Shown: piece after piece, positions 25,722 through 34,314 of the stretch
Position numbering within the stretch: the first letter of the stretch is position 1
How the letters are laid out: every line of letters starts with the position of its first letter
DNA from: an uncultured Clostridia bacterium
GTDB taxonomy: Bacteria > Bacillota > Clostridia > Christensenellales > UBA1242
Direction of reading: 5' to 3'
Length of the DNA stretch: 39,713 bases
NCBI GenBank assembly: GCA_905235485.1
Contig: CAJOLY010000002.1
Span: 1-39,713 of the forward strand
Notes under the pieces: generated by a model
What the model was told of the DNA's origin: nothing
Seen by the model: only the letters and a program-made list of their open reading frames with translations
Databases searched by the model: none
Made by a program: the position numbers and the translations under genes

Positions 25722-25727
25722 AATAAT
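25722..25727 (+). promoter_or_regulatory. Possible -10 box of veg, predicted leaderless start
   Basis: AATAAT ends 6 nt before the veg ATG (spacer ATTTCT), and no Shine-Dalgarno is present. No convincing -35 is seen at 16-18 nt. Confidence 0.4.
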
Positions 25728-25733
25728 ATTTCT

Positions 25734-25976
25734 ATGAAAAGACAATTAGAAACAATAGAAAGTGTAAAAAAAAGACTTGAAAATTTTAAGGGAATAGATG
25801 TTGAAGTTGCTGTGAATAGAGGCAGAAGAAAAATTGTAAAATTTGATGCAAAACTTGTGAGTATATATCCGAGTGTTTTCACTGTCAGTGTTCCAAATTC
25901 TAGTGAATCAGAAAGGAGTTATTCCTATACTGAAGTTTTGTGTGGCAATGTTAGGATATGTCCAAAAAATATTTAA
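25734..25976 (+). CDS. veg: Veg family protein
   Basis: A small (80-residue) cytoplasmic protein of the Veg (DUF1021) family, highly expressed in Bacillus and reported to affect biofilm matrix genes and germination. The match covers the whole length: N-R-G-R-R-K near residue 29, Y-P-S-V-F-T-V in the middle and S-Y-S-Y-T-E-V-L near the end correspond to the Bacillus motifs G-G-R-R-K, Y-P-S-V-F and S-Y-S-Y-A-D-I-L. In Bacillus, veg lies close to ksgA; here it is about 5 kb downstream of rsmA. No Shine-Dalgarno precedes the ATG. Confidence 0.93.
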   Translation: MKRQLETIESVKKRLENFKGIDVEVAVNRGRRKIVKFDAKLVSIYPSVFTVSVPNSSESERSYSYTEVLCGNVRICPKNI

Positions 25977-26047
25977 TTTTTGTAATTTGATGGAATATTT
26001 GTTTTGTTTCGATTATACAATATACTAATCGATTAGGAGGATTGTGA

Positions 26048-27577
26048 ATGGAAACAGACAAAATTACATCATCTTATAGGGTAAGTTTGGGAGAAACTCA
26101 AGTTACTGTTGATGTATCAATGCAAAACGAAGGAGAAGGAAATATAAGCAAAGTTTTGTCAAATGGTGCAACGGCATATATTGACGAAGTTGAAATGCTT
26201 AATGGTGAGGCACACTATATGGGTGGTGTGGTTTTTGACTTGCTTTTTTTGAATGATGAAGGAGCAAGTTGTGTTTTGTCTGAAAAAGTTGAACTCAATG
26301 GCAAAATGCAAAATGACCAAATCAATCCATTTATGAAACCAGTTTTCAAAGTTGAAACAGTCAGCACAAAAGTTTTGAGTGTTGATGGCGAAACAGCAAA
26401 ACTTTCTGCCACAATAGCTATAAAACTAGACGCTATTCAAACAGATGAAATTGAAGAAGTTAAAATTAATGATAATAGCATTCAGCTAAACAAGGAACAC
26501 GCTGACATAGCACTCGTGGTTTGTAGTGGAACAAAAACATTTGAAATAAATGAAGAATTTGACACCAAAGTAGATATTTGTCGTGTTTTATCAACAAAAG
26601 CACATATTGATTTAAAAGATGTTGATGACGGAACTGGTTATTTTTCTGTTAACGGAAATCTTTTTGTAAACTCATTGCTTGAAGTAAATAACGATGAAGA
26701 GAAGTCACTCAAAAACTTTATGGAAACTATCAATTTTAAAGAAGAATTTGAAGATGAACAAATTCAAAAAGGTGACGAAGTTTTGGCATATGCTTTTGTT
26801 AAGCCACAAGATTGCACTGTTGAATATGATGAAGATGAGGAAAATAACAATAAAACGTTAAAACTAAAAGCAGTTGTTACTGTGAAATATATAGTTCAAA
26901 GAATGACAGAAACAGAAGTCTACACGGATGCATTTTCAATGACAAACAAAACAAATATGCTTTCAGGAACATTTATGACTTCAAAGCCACAACGCCTTGA
27001 AAAATTTGGTGCCACAATTGATGGGCAAACAATACTTAATGATGATGAACCTAGAATTGCTAAAATTTGTGCTACAACAAATGAGCATATTTTAATTGCC
27101 AATGCTGTTGTTGCAAACAATGAATTAACAATTGAAGGTGTCGCTTATGCAACAGTTGTATATCTGACCGATGATGATGTACCAACTTATAATAGTGTTG
27201 ATTTGGAAATTCCTTTTGCTAACAAATTTGAAGTTGACAAGGATTTTTATGGCAATCTATTTGTGACAAGTGAAATCACTGATGTTGACGCAAAAGTCAA
27301 AAAAGGAAAAGAAATAAATATTGCAATTGATGCTTGCTTCTTGGCATATTGCTATTCAATAGAAAATCAAGTTATTGTCAAGGATATTGAGCTCACTGAA
27401 GCATTAACGCCAAGTGAATATTCTCTTGAAATGTATATTGCTCCAAAAGGAAGCACACTTTGGGACATTTCAAAACACTTGCTTATAACTGAAGAAGTAC
27501 TGCTCAAACAAAATCCAGATCTTGTGTTCCCATTAGATAAACCACAAACAGTTGTGTATTTTAGACAAAGGGCATAA
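26048..27577 (+). CDS. sipL: SipL-like spore morphogenesis protein (SPOCS and LysM)
   Basis: A 509-residue soluble protein. In Clostridioides difficile SipL binds SpoIVA and anchors the coat at the forespore surface. The sequence shows repeated SPOCS-type beta units (A-Y-I-D-E-V-E-M-L-N-G-E and later V-L-A-Y-A-F-V-K-P, I-V-Q-R-M-T-E-T-E-V). The C-terminal segment, about residues 455-509, is LysM-like (G-S-T-L-W-D-I-S-K, then Q-N-P-D-L). No signal peptide is present, as expected for a mother-cell protein. The start has GGAGG 8 nt upstream. A terminator separates it from spoIIR. The family is clear; direct SpoIVA binding is taken from the family. Confidence 0.88.
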   Translation: METDKITSSYRVSLGETQVTVDVSMQNEGEGNISKVLSNGATAYIDEVEMLNGEAHYMGGVVFDLLFLNDEGASCVLSEKVELNGKMQNDQINPFMKPVFKVETVSTKVLSVDGETAKLSATIAIKLDAIQTDEIEEVKINDNSIQLNKEHADIALVVCSGTKTFEINEEFDTKVDICRVLSTKAHIDLKDVDDGTGYFSVNGNLFVNSLLEVNNDEEKSLKNFMETINFKEEFEDEQIQKGDEVLAYAFVKPQDCTVEYDEDEENNNKTLKLKAVVTVKYIVQRMTETEVYTDAFSMTNKTNMLSGTFMTSKPQRLEKFGATIDGQTILNDDEPRIAKICATTNEHILIANAVVANNELTIEGVAYATVVYLTDDDVPTYNSVDLEIPFANKFEVDKDFYGNLFVTSEITDVDAKVKKGKEINIAIDACFLAYCYSIENQVIVKDIELTEALTPSEYSLEMYIAPKGSTLWDISKHLLITEEVLLKQNPDLVFPLDKPQTVVYFRQRA

Positions 27578-27671
27578 ATTGACAAATAAAAATAACTAGT
27601 CTAGACTATAGATAAAATTAAAAATTTTACAAAAAAATACAAAAAAATTAAAAAAAAATAAAAAATTTGCA

Positions 27672-27702
27672 AAAAAAGCATCCATTTTGGTGCTTTTTTT
27701 TG
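27672..27702 (+). terminator. Terminator between sipL and spoIIR
   Basis: AAAAAAGCA-T-CC pairs with GG-TGCTTTTTT (one bulged T), followed by T residues. It ends about 25 nt before the spoIIR start codon, so spoIIR must have its own promoter. Confidence 0.75.
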
Positions 27703-27710
27703 TGCTTGCC

Positions 27711-27720
27711 GGAAATAATC
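27711..27720 (+). promoter_or_regulatory. Possible sigma-F-like -10 of spoIIR
   Basis: GGAAATAATC fits most of the sigma-F -10 pattern (GG-N-N-A-N-A-N-T). No good -35 was found; GTGCT at 27690-27694 is a poor fit. The embedded AATAAT ends 6 nt before the ATG. Confidence 0.35.
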
Positions 27721-27725
27721 AATCT

Positions 27726-28265
27726 ATGAAAAAAATGATTTTACTTTTAGTTTTTTTGATTGTTAGTCTGTCTGTTGTTGGAGTTTTGTTTTTAAACACA
27801 AGTACTGAAAAATCAAATAGTGATTATCTGAGAATACATATTCGTGCAAATTCAAATAGTGATATTGATCAAAAAGTTAAGTATGCCATCAAAGATGCAT
27901 ATATAAATTTTTTGACGCCAAAGATAGCTTTGTGTGAAAGCAAGGAAGATGTTACTGATTTAATTATTTCAGAAACAAAAACTCTTGAAGCTTTAGCAAA
28001 TTCAGTGTTAAAAGAAAATGGTTTTGACTATACTTCAAAAGTGAAAATAAACAGTGAAATGTTTCCAACAAGAACTTATGAGGGTTATACTCTTGAAAGC
28101 GGAATTTATGATGCAGTTATCGTTGAACTTGGTGAGGCACAGGGCAACAATTGGTGGTGCGTGATATATCCACCACTATGTTTTACTAATTATTCAAGCT
28201 CAAATTCAACTAGTGTTGTTTATAAAAGTAAAATTTGGGAAATAATAAGACAGTTTTTTAGTTAG
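27726..28265 (+). CDS. spoIIR: Stage II sporulation protein R
   Basis: A secreted signal made in the forespore that triggers SpoIIGA to cleave pro-sigma-E in the mother cell. It has 179 residues. A hydrophobic N-terminus (about residues 4-20) is a signal peptide or anchor. Family motifs: R-I-H-I-R-A-N-S-N-S-D-I-D-Q near residue 35, M-F-P-T-R-T-Y-E-G-Y in the middle and N-N-W-W-C-V-I-Y-P-P-L-C-F near the end. ATG 27726 is chosen because the upstream extension translates terminator sequence. No Shine-Dalgarno is present. It leads the spoIIR-sleB-ypeB operon, with 9 nt to sleB. Confidence 0.94.
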   Translation: MKKMILLLVFLIVSLSVVGVLFLNTSTEKSNSDYLRIHIRANSNSDIDQKVKYAIKDAYINFLTPKIALCESKEDVTDLIISETKTLEALANSVLKENGFDYTSKVKINSEMFPTRTYEGYTLESGIYDAVIVELGEAQGNNWWCVIYPPLCFTNYSSSNSTSVVYKSKIWEIIRQFFS

Positions 28266-28274
28266 GAGAAACAT

Positions 28275-29141
28275 ATGGATAATTCTAAAAAATCACAAAG
28301 CATTAGTAATAATAACGAAAAATTAAATAGTAAATTTAAAAATAGAAATATGACTAGTCAAAGAGCTCAAAAAAAAGATACTGGCAAATCAAAAAATTTA
28401 GTTAAGAAAATAAATCAAAAAAAAGAAAGCACTAAGGAAAACGAAAAAGCAAGCGGCAAAGTAAGTTTAGACACAAAAGTTGCTTTTAAAAGCAAGAATA
28501 TTTTTGCCGTTTTACTTGTTTTTGTTTTAACAGTTTTTTCTGTTGCTAGTGTGGTTGTTTCAGGTAACTTTTCATCAGAAACAGCGGTGACAGCAAATAT
28601 AAGCAACACAAGAATTGTTCAAGCAAAACTTGCAAGCCTTGGATATTTTAATGATGAAATAGATGGGATATATGATAGTGGAACAATTGAAGCCATAAAG
28701 AATTATCAATCAGACAAAAATTTGGCAGTGACGGGTAGTTTGGATCAAGCAACCACAACTGCACTTGGTGTTACGGATAACACACAAGCAAACACTGATT
28801 TGTATCTTCTTGCAAAACTTATTTATAGCGAAGCACGAGGTGAAATCTATGAGGGGCAAGTTGCTGTTGGTGCAGTGGTTTTGAATAGAGTTGCCGATGC
28901 AGGATTCCCAAACACACTACAAGGTGTTATATATCAACCTTGGGCTTTCACTGCACTTCACGATGGTCAATTCAATTTAGAGCCTAATGGAACAGCATAT
29001 CAAGCAGCACAAGATGCAATGAATGGCTGGGATCCAACGTATGGTTGTATTTTTTATTACAATCCTAGAACAGCCACAAGCAGTTGGATTTTTTCAAGAC
29101 AAATAATTGTCACAATAGGAAATCACGTATTTTGTATTTAA
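28275..29141 (+). CDS. sleB: Spore cortex-lytic enzyme SleB with long N-terminal cytoplasmic region
   Basis: A lytic transglycosylase that degrades cortex peptidoglycan during germination. It has 288 residues. The first ~74 are Lys/Ser/Asn-rich and probably cytoplasmic or disordered. One membrane segment follows (about 76-97), then a peptidoglycan-binding domain (about 110-165, G-Y-F-N-D-E-I-D-G) and the Hydrolase_2/SleB catalytic domain (about 178-288) with I-Y-S-E-A-R-G-E; E186 matches the catalytic Glu. Bacillus SleB normally begins with a cleavable signal peptide, so this N-terminal extension is unusual. AGGAGA lies before the ATG at 28275. It sits between spoIIR and ypeB, 9 nt from each. 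Confidence 0.92.
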   Translation: MDNSKKSQSISNNNEKLNSKFKNRNMTSQRAQKKDTGKSKNLVKKINQKKESTKENEKASGKVSLDTKVAFKSKNIFAVLLVFVLTVFSVASVVVSGNFSSETAVTANISNTRIVQAKLASLGYFNDEIDGIYDSGTIEAIKNYQSDKNLAVTGSLDQATTTALGVTDNTQANTDLYLLAKLIYSEARGEIYEGQVAVGAVVLNRVADAGFPNTLQGVIYQPWAFTALHDGQFNLEPNGTAYQAAQDAMNGWDPTYGCIFYYNPRTATSSWIFSRQIIVTIGNHVFCI

Positions 29142-29150
29142 GGAGAATTT

Positions 29151-30476
29151 ATGAAAACAAGAACATTTATTGCAGTTATCATTGCTTTGGCAGTGACAGC
29201 TGGAATATTGGCAGTGGGGTGGATAGGTAGCAACAATCAATATGCGGCAGTATCAGGCAAACTAGAAAGCACATATCAAAAATCATTCAGTGAACTTGTT
29301 ACAAATGTAAACACAATTGAAATTTATCTAAGCAAAGCACTTGTGACTGTTGATAACGATAAGCAACAGGAACTATATCAAAAAGTTAATCAACAGTGTT
29401 CACTTTGCGCTGCAAATTTAAGTAACCTTCCAATAAATCATCAAAGCATTGTTGAAACCACAAAGTTTATCAATCAACTTGGAGGATTTTCTTACTATTT
29501 ATCACAAAAACTCAAAGGTGGCGACACTTTGAGTGAAAGTGATAATAATTCAATAAATGAATTGTATAATTGGTGTGTATATGTGCAAACGGTCATAAAT
29601 GATTATGCAAACAATCAAGATGGCAGTTTTAATATTTTAAACGACACAAATTTTGGCGATACTTCTTCAAATTTTGATCAAATGTTTGCAAATACTTCTG
29701 CAACAGGTACTGAATTTCCAACGCTAATTTATGATGGTCCATTTTCCGATAGCATAAAAAATAAAAAGATTTTGGGCTTGGGGGACTATAAAGTTAGCCA
29801 AGAAGAAGCGCAAAAAGTTGTTGAAGATGCTTTCAAGGATTATAAAGTTAGAAATCTTGAATTTAAGGGTATGGTTGAGGGCAAATTCAGGTCATACAAT
29901 TTCATTTTTGAAACAACTCACAGAAAATATTATGCCGATGTAACAGAACAGGGAGGGCTACTTTTGTCAGTTTCTAGTATTGGAGACTTAAGTATTGAAA
30001 AATTGGATCTTGATGATGCAGAAAAAGAAGCTGAAAATTTTGCAAAAGCTTTAGGGCTTAAAGATATGAAAAGTGTTTGGAGTACAAATTTGAGCGGCAT
30101 TGCCTATGTCAATCTTGTGCCTGTCATAAACAATGTTATGATTTATCCAGATATGATAAAAGCAAAAGTCTCACTTGATACAGGTTCAATTCTTGGTTGG
30201 GAAGCACAAAGTTATGCTTACAATCACAACACAAGAAATGACTTTAATTTTCTTATAACAGAAGAAAATGCTCGCAAAATGGTTAGTTCAGGTTTAAGCA
30301 TATTAAGTATAAAAAAGTGTATTATTCCACAAGAGTATGGTGTTGAACAACTCTGCTACGAATATAAATGCACATATAACAATTACACATATTATGTTTA
30401 TGTTTCAGGTAAAACTGGAATTGAAGTTGAAACTTTGCGTGTGATAAAAACTTCGACAGGCAATTTGTTACAGTAA
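29151..30476 (+). CDS. ypeB: Germination protein YpeB
   Basis: The partner of SleB, needed to localise and stabilise it in the spore. The 441-residue length is typical. An N-terminal membrane segment (about residues 5-25) is followed by a helical N-terminal region and then PepSY-like domains. Signatures include F-P-T-L-I-Y-D-G-P-F-S-D near residue 190, Y-A-D-V-T-E-Q-G-G and Y-V-Y-V-S-G-K-T-G-I near the end. AAGGAG precedes the ATG, and a terminator ends the operon. In Bacillus sleB-ypeB is transcribed by sigma-G; no sigma-G promoter is visible here, so it may rely on the upstream spoIIR promoter. Confidence 0.93.
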   Translation: MKTRTFIAVIIALAVTAGILAVGWIGSNNQYAAVSGKLESTYQKSFSELVTNVNTIEIYLSKALVTVDNDKQQELYQKVNQQCSLCAANLSNLPINHQSIVETTKFINQLGGFSYYLSQKLKGGDTLSESDNNSINELYNWCVYVQTVINDYANNQDGSFNILNDTNFGDTSSNFDQMFANTSATGTEFPTLIYDGPFSDSIKNKKILGLGDYKVSQEEAQKVVEDAFKDYKVRNLEFKGMVEGKFRSYNFIFETTHRKYYADVTEQGGLLLSVSSIGDLSIEKLDLDDAEKEAENFAKALGLKDMKSVWSTNLSGIAYVNLVPVINNVMIYPDMIKAKVSLDTGSILGWEAQSYAYNHNTRNDFNFLITEENARKMVSSGLSILSIKKCIIPQEYGVEQLCYEYKCTYNNYTYYVYVSGKTGIEVETLRVIKTSTGNLLQ

Positions 30477-30480
30477 TATA

Positions 30481-30511
30481 AAAAGTATATCATTTAGTTT
30501 GATATACTTTT
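30481..30511 (+). terminator. Terminator of the spoIIR-sleB-ypeB operon
   Basis: AAAAGTATATCA and TGATATACTTTT form a perfect 12-bp stem with a 7-nt loop. Confidence 0.88.
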
Positions 30512-30513
30512 CT

Positions 30514-30606
30514 TTATTTTTCTATGTCAAGTAGATAGGCTGCCGAAATCTCAAAGATTTTACATAATTCAATGATTATTTTTGAATCAGGTGTACTTTT
30601 ATCTTT
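30514..30606 (-). pseudogene. Remnant of an XRE-family (HTH_3) regulator
   Basis: On the minus strand, about 30 codons between stops read S-K-I-I-I-E-L-C-K-I-F-E-I-S-A-A-Y-L-L, ending D-I-E-K before TAA. This is the last part of a Cro/CI-type helix-turn-helix domain (pattern L-x-K-I-A-x-x-F-x-V-S-x-D-Y-L-L). No start codon or first helices are present, and a stop precedes the fragment. It is probably the tail of a decayed phage- or element-derived repressor. Confidence 0.55.
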
Positions 30607-30645
30607 TTACCATAAAAATATATGATTATATTTCAAAAAGTTTCA

Positions 30646-30651
30646 TAAAAT
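30646..30651 (+). promoter_or_regulatory. -10 box of the lytic transglycosylase gene, predicted leaderless start
   Basis: TAAAAT, then ATATAT and the ATG at 30658. No Shine-Dalgarno is seen. The best -35 candidate (TGATTA at 30623-30628, 17 nt upstream) is weak. Confidence 0.45.
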
Positions 30652-30657
30652 ATATAT

Positions 30658-31209
30658 ATGAGAAAAGTGAGTAAAATTATTTTGAGCATATTAGGTGTTT
30701 TTATAGTTTTGCTTGCATATTTTTGTGGAGTATTTTTTTTGAGTTTCAAAACAAAATATAAAGATATTGTTTTTGCAAGTGCCAATCAGTTTGATGTTCT
30801 GCCATCGCTTATTTTTGCTGTGTTAAAAGCAGAAAGCAAGTTCAATCAAAATGCAAAGTCACGTGCAAACGCTATAGGGCTTATGCAAATCAAATTATCA
30901 ACTGCAAACTATATGCTTTCAATTGAAAACCAAGATGAAATAACCGAAACAGAGCTTTTTGACCCAAAAACAAACATAAATCTTGGCGCAAAATATCTTT
31001 CATACTTAATCAACAAATTTGAGGATTTTGAAGTGAGCATATGTGCATATAATGCAGGAGAAACAGTTGTTGGTGAGTGGCTAAAAAATAGCGAATATTC
31101 AAAGGACGGAAAAACATTAAATCAAATTCCATACAAAGAAACACGAGAATATTTGCAAAAGGTTTTGTTTAATCAAAAAGTTTACAAAAATTTTTTTAAA
31201 TTTGATTAA
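30658..31209 (+). CDS. SLT-type lytic transglycosylase
   Basis: Cleaves the glycan strand of peptidoglycan. It has 183 residues: an N-terminal membrane anchor (about 7-30), then a Slt-like catalytic domain. The catalytic Glu lies in V-L-K-A-E-S-K-F-N; G-L-M-Q-I follows and A-Y-N-A-G-E marks the substrate groove. The membrane anchor places it on the outer face of the cytoplasmic membrane. It follows the XRE remnant and precedes a terminator, so it stands alone. A vegetative wall-remodelling role is as likely as a spore role. The closest functional class may be YjbJ/CwlQ-like, but this is a guess. Confidence 0.9.
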   Translation: MRKVSKIILSILGVFIVLLAYFCGVFFLSFKTKYKDIVFASANQFDVLPSLIFAVLKAESKFNQNAKSRANAIGLMQIKLSTANYMLSIENQDEITETELFDPKTNINLGAKYLSYLINKFEDFEVSICAYNAGETVVGEWLKNSEYSKDGKTLNQIPYKETREYLQKVLFNQKVYKNFFKFD

Positions 31210-31248
31210 AAAGCACAAATGTTGATTGACTTTGTGGCTTTTTTTTGA
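31209..31248 (+). terminator. Terminator after the transglycosylase gene
   Basis: AAAAGC-ACAAA pairs with TTTGTGGCTTTT (one bulged G or C), followed by T residues. It overlaps the lysS promoter region. Confidence 0.65.
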
Positions 31249-31254
31249 TAATAT
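31226..31254 (+). promoter_or_regulatory. lysS promoter
   Basis: TTGACT (31226-31231), a 17-nt spacer and TAATAT (31249-31254). The spacer contains the T run of the upstream terminator. AAAGGA precedes the ATG at 31298. Confidence 0.6.
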
Positions 31255-31297
31255 TTGTTTGTTAAATTTTATCAATATAACCAAAGGAAAATATCAT

Positions 31298-32764
31298 ATG
31301 GAATTAGCACAAGATTTATTTAGAGAAGAAGATATAAGAAAGGAAAAAATCAAGGCTCTCAAAGAGCAAGGCAAAAATCCTTATGCTGACAAATTTGAAA
31401 TCACACACAGCATAAGTGAAGCACTCAAACTTGAAGTGGGCTCAAAAGTTAAAGTTGCCGGCAGAGTTATGCTCAAAAGAGTTATGGGCAAATTTTCTTT
31501 TATCAAAATTGCAAATGTTTTTGATAGATTGCAAGTTAGTTTTAGTCGTAACGAACTTGATGAGGAAGAGTACACATTTTTCAAAAAACAACTAGATATT
31601 GGTGATTTTGTTGGAATTGAAGGCGAATTATATCTCACTCAAACAGGTGAGCTTACTGTAAGAACTCAAAAATTTGAACTTCTTTCAAAAGCACAAAAGC
31701 CACTTCCAGAAAAATTTCACGGACTAATTGACACAGAAGCAAAGTATCGCCAAAGATATTTGGACTTGATTTCAAATGAAGAAGCAAGAAAAGTTTTTGT
31801 TGGAAGAAGTAAACTTGTTGCTTTCATTCGTGACTATTTGCAAAAAAATGGATTTTTGGAAGTTGAAACACCAATCATTCAAAGTGCAGTTTGTGGTGCA
31901 AGTGCAAAGCCATTTTTAACTCATCACAACGCTCTTGACAAAGATTGCAACCTTCGAATAGCTCCTGAAACATATCTAAAACAAGTTGTTTGTGGTGGGT
32001 TCCCAAAAGTTTTTGAAGTTGCAAGATGTTTTAGAAACGAAGGTATGGACCCAAGCCATTTGCAAGAATTCACACAAGTTGAATGGTATGCAAGTTTTTG
32101 GAATTTTGAGGATAACATAAACTTCTATTCAAACTTTATTCGCGAATTGACAACATATATGTTAGGTAAGCCAGAAATCACTGTTAGGGGCGAAACTTAT
32201 GACCTCACAAAAGAGTTTAAGAGAGTTAACTACACTGAAACTCTTTCAAAAGCACTTGGATTTGATATTTTGGAACCTGAAACTGTTGATGAGCTTAAAG
32301 AAAAAGTTATTGCAACTAATCTTTTTGAAGAAAAAGATATTCAAATTCTCAAAACAAAGGGAGCAGTGATTGACTTTGCTTACAAAAGACTTGTTAGGCC
32401 AAACATCATTGAGCCAACATTCCTTTACAACTATCCAACTTGTCTTGTTCCTCTCGCAAGACCTAGCGATGCTGACCCTCGAACAATTGAAATGTTCCAA
32501 TTTTTGATAAATGGAGAAGAACTTTGCAAGTCATATAGCGAGCTTGTTGATCCAGCAATTCAAAGAGCAAGTCTCGAAGAGCAAGCAAAGGCAAAAGCAA
32601 ATGGTGATGATGAAGCTATGGACCTTGATGAAGGTTTCTTGCTTTCAATGGAACATGGAATGCCACCAATGAGTGGACTTGGAATGGGAATTGATAGATT
32701 GCTTGTTATATTATTTGAGCAGCCATCAATAAGAGATGTTGTTTTATTCCCAATAATGAAATAA
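31298..32764 (+). CDS. lysS: Lysyl-tRNA synthetase, class II
   Basis: Charges tRNA-Lys. The 488-residue length is typical for the bacterial class II enzyme. The N-terminal OB-fold (about 50-160) includes V-K-V-A-G-R-V-M. Class II motif 1 lies around F-L-E-V-E-T-P, motif 2 is V-A-R-C-F-R-N-E-G, and motif 3 is G-L-G-M-G-I-D-R-L near the C-terminus. ATG 31298 is chosen for AAAGGA upstream; the longer in-frame opening would include the promoter. It is monocistronic with its own terminator. No T-box structure is evident in the roughly 40-nt leader. Confidence 0.97.
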   Translation: MELAQDLFREEDIRKEKIKALKEQGKNPYADKFEITHSISEALKLEVGSKVKVAGRVMLKRVMGKFSFIKIANVFDRLQVSFSRNELDEEEYTFFKKQLDIGDFVGIEGELYLTQTGELTVRTQKFELLSKAQKPLPEKFHGLIDTEAKYRQRYLDLISNEEARKVFVGRSKLVAFIRDYLQKNGFLEVETPIIQSAVCGASAKPFLTHHNALDKDCNLRIAPETYLKQVVCGGFPKVFEVARCFRNEGMDPSHLQEFTQVEWYASFWNFEDNINFYSNFIRELTTYMLGKPEITVRGETYDLTKEFKRVNYTETLSKALGFDILEPETVDELKEKVIATNLFEEKDIQILKTKGAVIDFAYKRLVRPNIIEPTFLYNYPTCLVPLARPSDADPRTIEMFQFLINGEELCKSYSELVDPAIQRASLEEQAKAKANGDDEAMDLDEGFLLSMEHGMPPMSGLGMGIDRLLVILFEQPSIRDVVLFPIMK

Positions 32765-32767
32765 TTT

Positions 32768-32791
32768 ATGGCACTATGCGTGCCATTTTTT
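32768..32791 (+). terminator. Terminator after lysS
   Basis: ATGGCAC-TATGC-GTGCCAT, then five T residues. Confidence 0.85.
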
Positions 32792-32934
32792 ATTTTGCAA
32801 AGATTAAATCTTTTTTAATAAATTATTAAAAATGGTTTTTTATAAAAAATTATAATATTAAGTAAAATTACTATGTAAAAATTAAAATATATAATTTTAA
32901 ATTTAAAATATGATTAGTAAATGCTTAAAAGTCT

Positions 32935-32963
32935 TTGCTAGATTTAAAATAAATTGATACAAT
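32935..32963 (+). promoter_or_regulatory. Promoter of the amidohydrolase gene
   Basis: TTGCTA (32935-32940), a 17-nt spacer and TACAAT (32958-32963). AAGGA precedes the ATG at 32980. Confidence 0.6.
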
Positions 32964-32979
32964 AAACTAAAGGAATTGT

Positions 32980-34260
32980 ATGAAAACAAAGATAACAAAT
33001 GCTATAATAATTAAAGACTTTGATTCTGAGCCATTTTTAGGCGAACTTGTTATAGAAAAAAACAAGATTGTTTTTGTTGGCGAAAAATCAAATATAGATT
33101 GTGAAAATATTATTGATGCAAAGCAAAACATTGTTATGCCAGGATTTGTCGATGTTCACACACATTCAGCAATGGCGCTTTTTAAAGGAGTTGACAGTGG
33201 CAAAAAACTTCAAGATTGGCTTTATGAAATGCAGTCAAAAGAAAGATTGCTTTCTAGTAGTGATGTTTACTATGGAACACTTCTTTCTTGTCTAGAATTT
33301 GCAAAAAATGGAATAACCACCATAAATGATAACTATCATTTTTGTGATTATTCAGCAAAAGCATTTAAGGATTTTGGAATTCGTGCAGTTGTAGGCATCG
33401 ATCAAAGATATTCAATGAAAAAATTTTTGAATGAAAAAGAATTGGAGTTAAAATATCTTGAAATGTCAAAACTTAGTCCTTTAATTACACCAAGTTTGTA
33501 TTGCCATTCCATTTACAACGCCGATGAAAATATGTTTTCAGCAATTCAAAAACTTGCTGGCAAATATAATGGAATTGTCACCACTCATGCAAGTGAAACG
33601 CTAGAAGAAGTTGGTAAATGCGCAAGTCAAAACGATGATATGTCACCAATAGAGTTGCTTGAAAGTTATGGATTTTTTGATAAAAAAGCAGTTGTGTATC
33701 ATGCAACAAATGTTGATGAAACTGATATTCAAATTTTGGCTAAAAACAAAGTTAGTGTTTGTGCAAATTTTGGAAGTAACCACAAACTTGCAAGTGGAGT
33801 TGCTCCAATATATCAGATGTCAAAATATGGCATAAATATTTGCCTTGGAACAGATGGCAGCGCAAGTAACAATAGGCTTGATATGTTTAGAGAAATGTAT
33901 CTAGCTTCAACAAGTCAAAACATTTTGCTTTCAAATGCAAGTTGCTTCAAACCAAAAGATGTTCTCAAAATGGCAACCATAAATGGAGCAAAAGCCTTGG
34001 GGCTAAACAATGTTGGAACATTGGATGAAGGCAATTTCGCTGACCTTATCATGCTTGACTCACATGGAATCGACAACACACCTTGCTACGACCTTTTTGA
34101 CAATTTGGTGTATAGTTACGGAACAGAAGACATTTTGATGACAATGGTTGACGGAAAAATTTTGTATCAAAATGGTAAATACAATTTTAAAAAATCAAAA
34201 AATACAATTATAAATAAGGTCAAAGAAATTCAAAAAAAGTTTACTGATAAATTTTATTGA
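32980..34260 (+). CDS. Amidohydrolase, MtaD/SsnA-like (possible methylthioadenosine/S-adenosylhomocysteine deaminase)
   Basis: A 426-residue zinc-dependent deaminase or hydrolase of the amidohydrolase superfamily. It shows P-G-F-V-D-V-H-T-H-S-A-M (metal His pair), L-F-K-G-V near it, H-A-S-E-T near residue 205, V-Y-H-A-T-N-V for the next His, N-F-G-S-N-H-K-L-A-S-G-V-A-P, and L-G-T-D-G with the metal Asp. This motif set, especially the N-x-x-S-N-x-K-L-A-S-G-V pattern, is that of the MtaD/TrzA group, which deaminates methylthioadenosine, S-adenosylhomocysteine or related adenosines. Specificity cannot be fixed from the sequence. It lies 54 nt upstream of clpC without a clear terminator between them, so cotranscription is possible. 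Confidence 0.85.
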   Translation: MKTKITNAIIIKDFDSEPFLGELVIEKNKIVFVGEKSNIDCENIIDAKQNIVMPGFVDVHTHSAMALFKGVDSGKKLQDWLYEMQSKERLLSSSDVYYGTLLSCLEFAKNGITTINDNYHFCDYSAKAFKDFGIRAVVGIDQRYSMKKFLNEKELELKYLEMSKLSPLITPSLYCHSIYNADENMFSAIQKLAGKYNGIVTTHASETLEEVGKCASQNDDMSPIELLESYGFFDKKAVVYHATNVDETDIQILAKNKVSVCANFGSNHKLASGVAPIYQMSKYGINICLGTDGSASNNRLDMFREMYLASTSQNILLSNASCFKPKDVLKMATINGAKALGLNNVGTLDEGNFADLIMLDSHGIDNTPCYDLFDNLVYSYGTEDILMTMVDGKILYQNGKYNFKKSKNTIINKVKEIQKKFTDKFY

Positions 34261-34314
34261 TTATACGAAAAGAACTGCAATTTAAAATAAAATATAAAAT
34301 AAGGAAATTTTATT

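Noticed and set aside
30521-30606. Functional small XRE regulator
   Set aside because: There is no start codon, and the first HTH helices are missing; only the C-terminal end of the domain is present.
31255-31297. T-box leader of lysS
   Set aside because: The leader is only about 40 nt and shows no T-box sequence or antiterminator.
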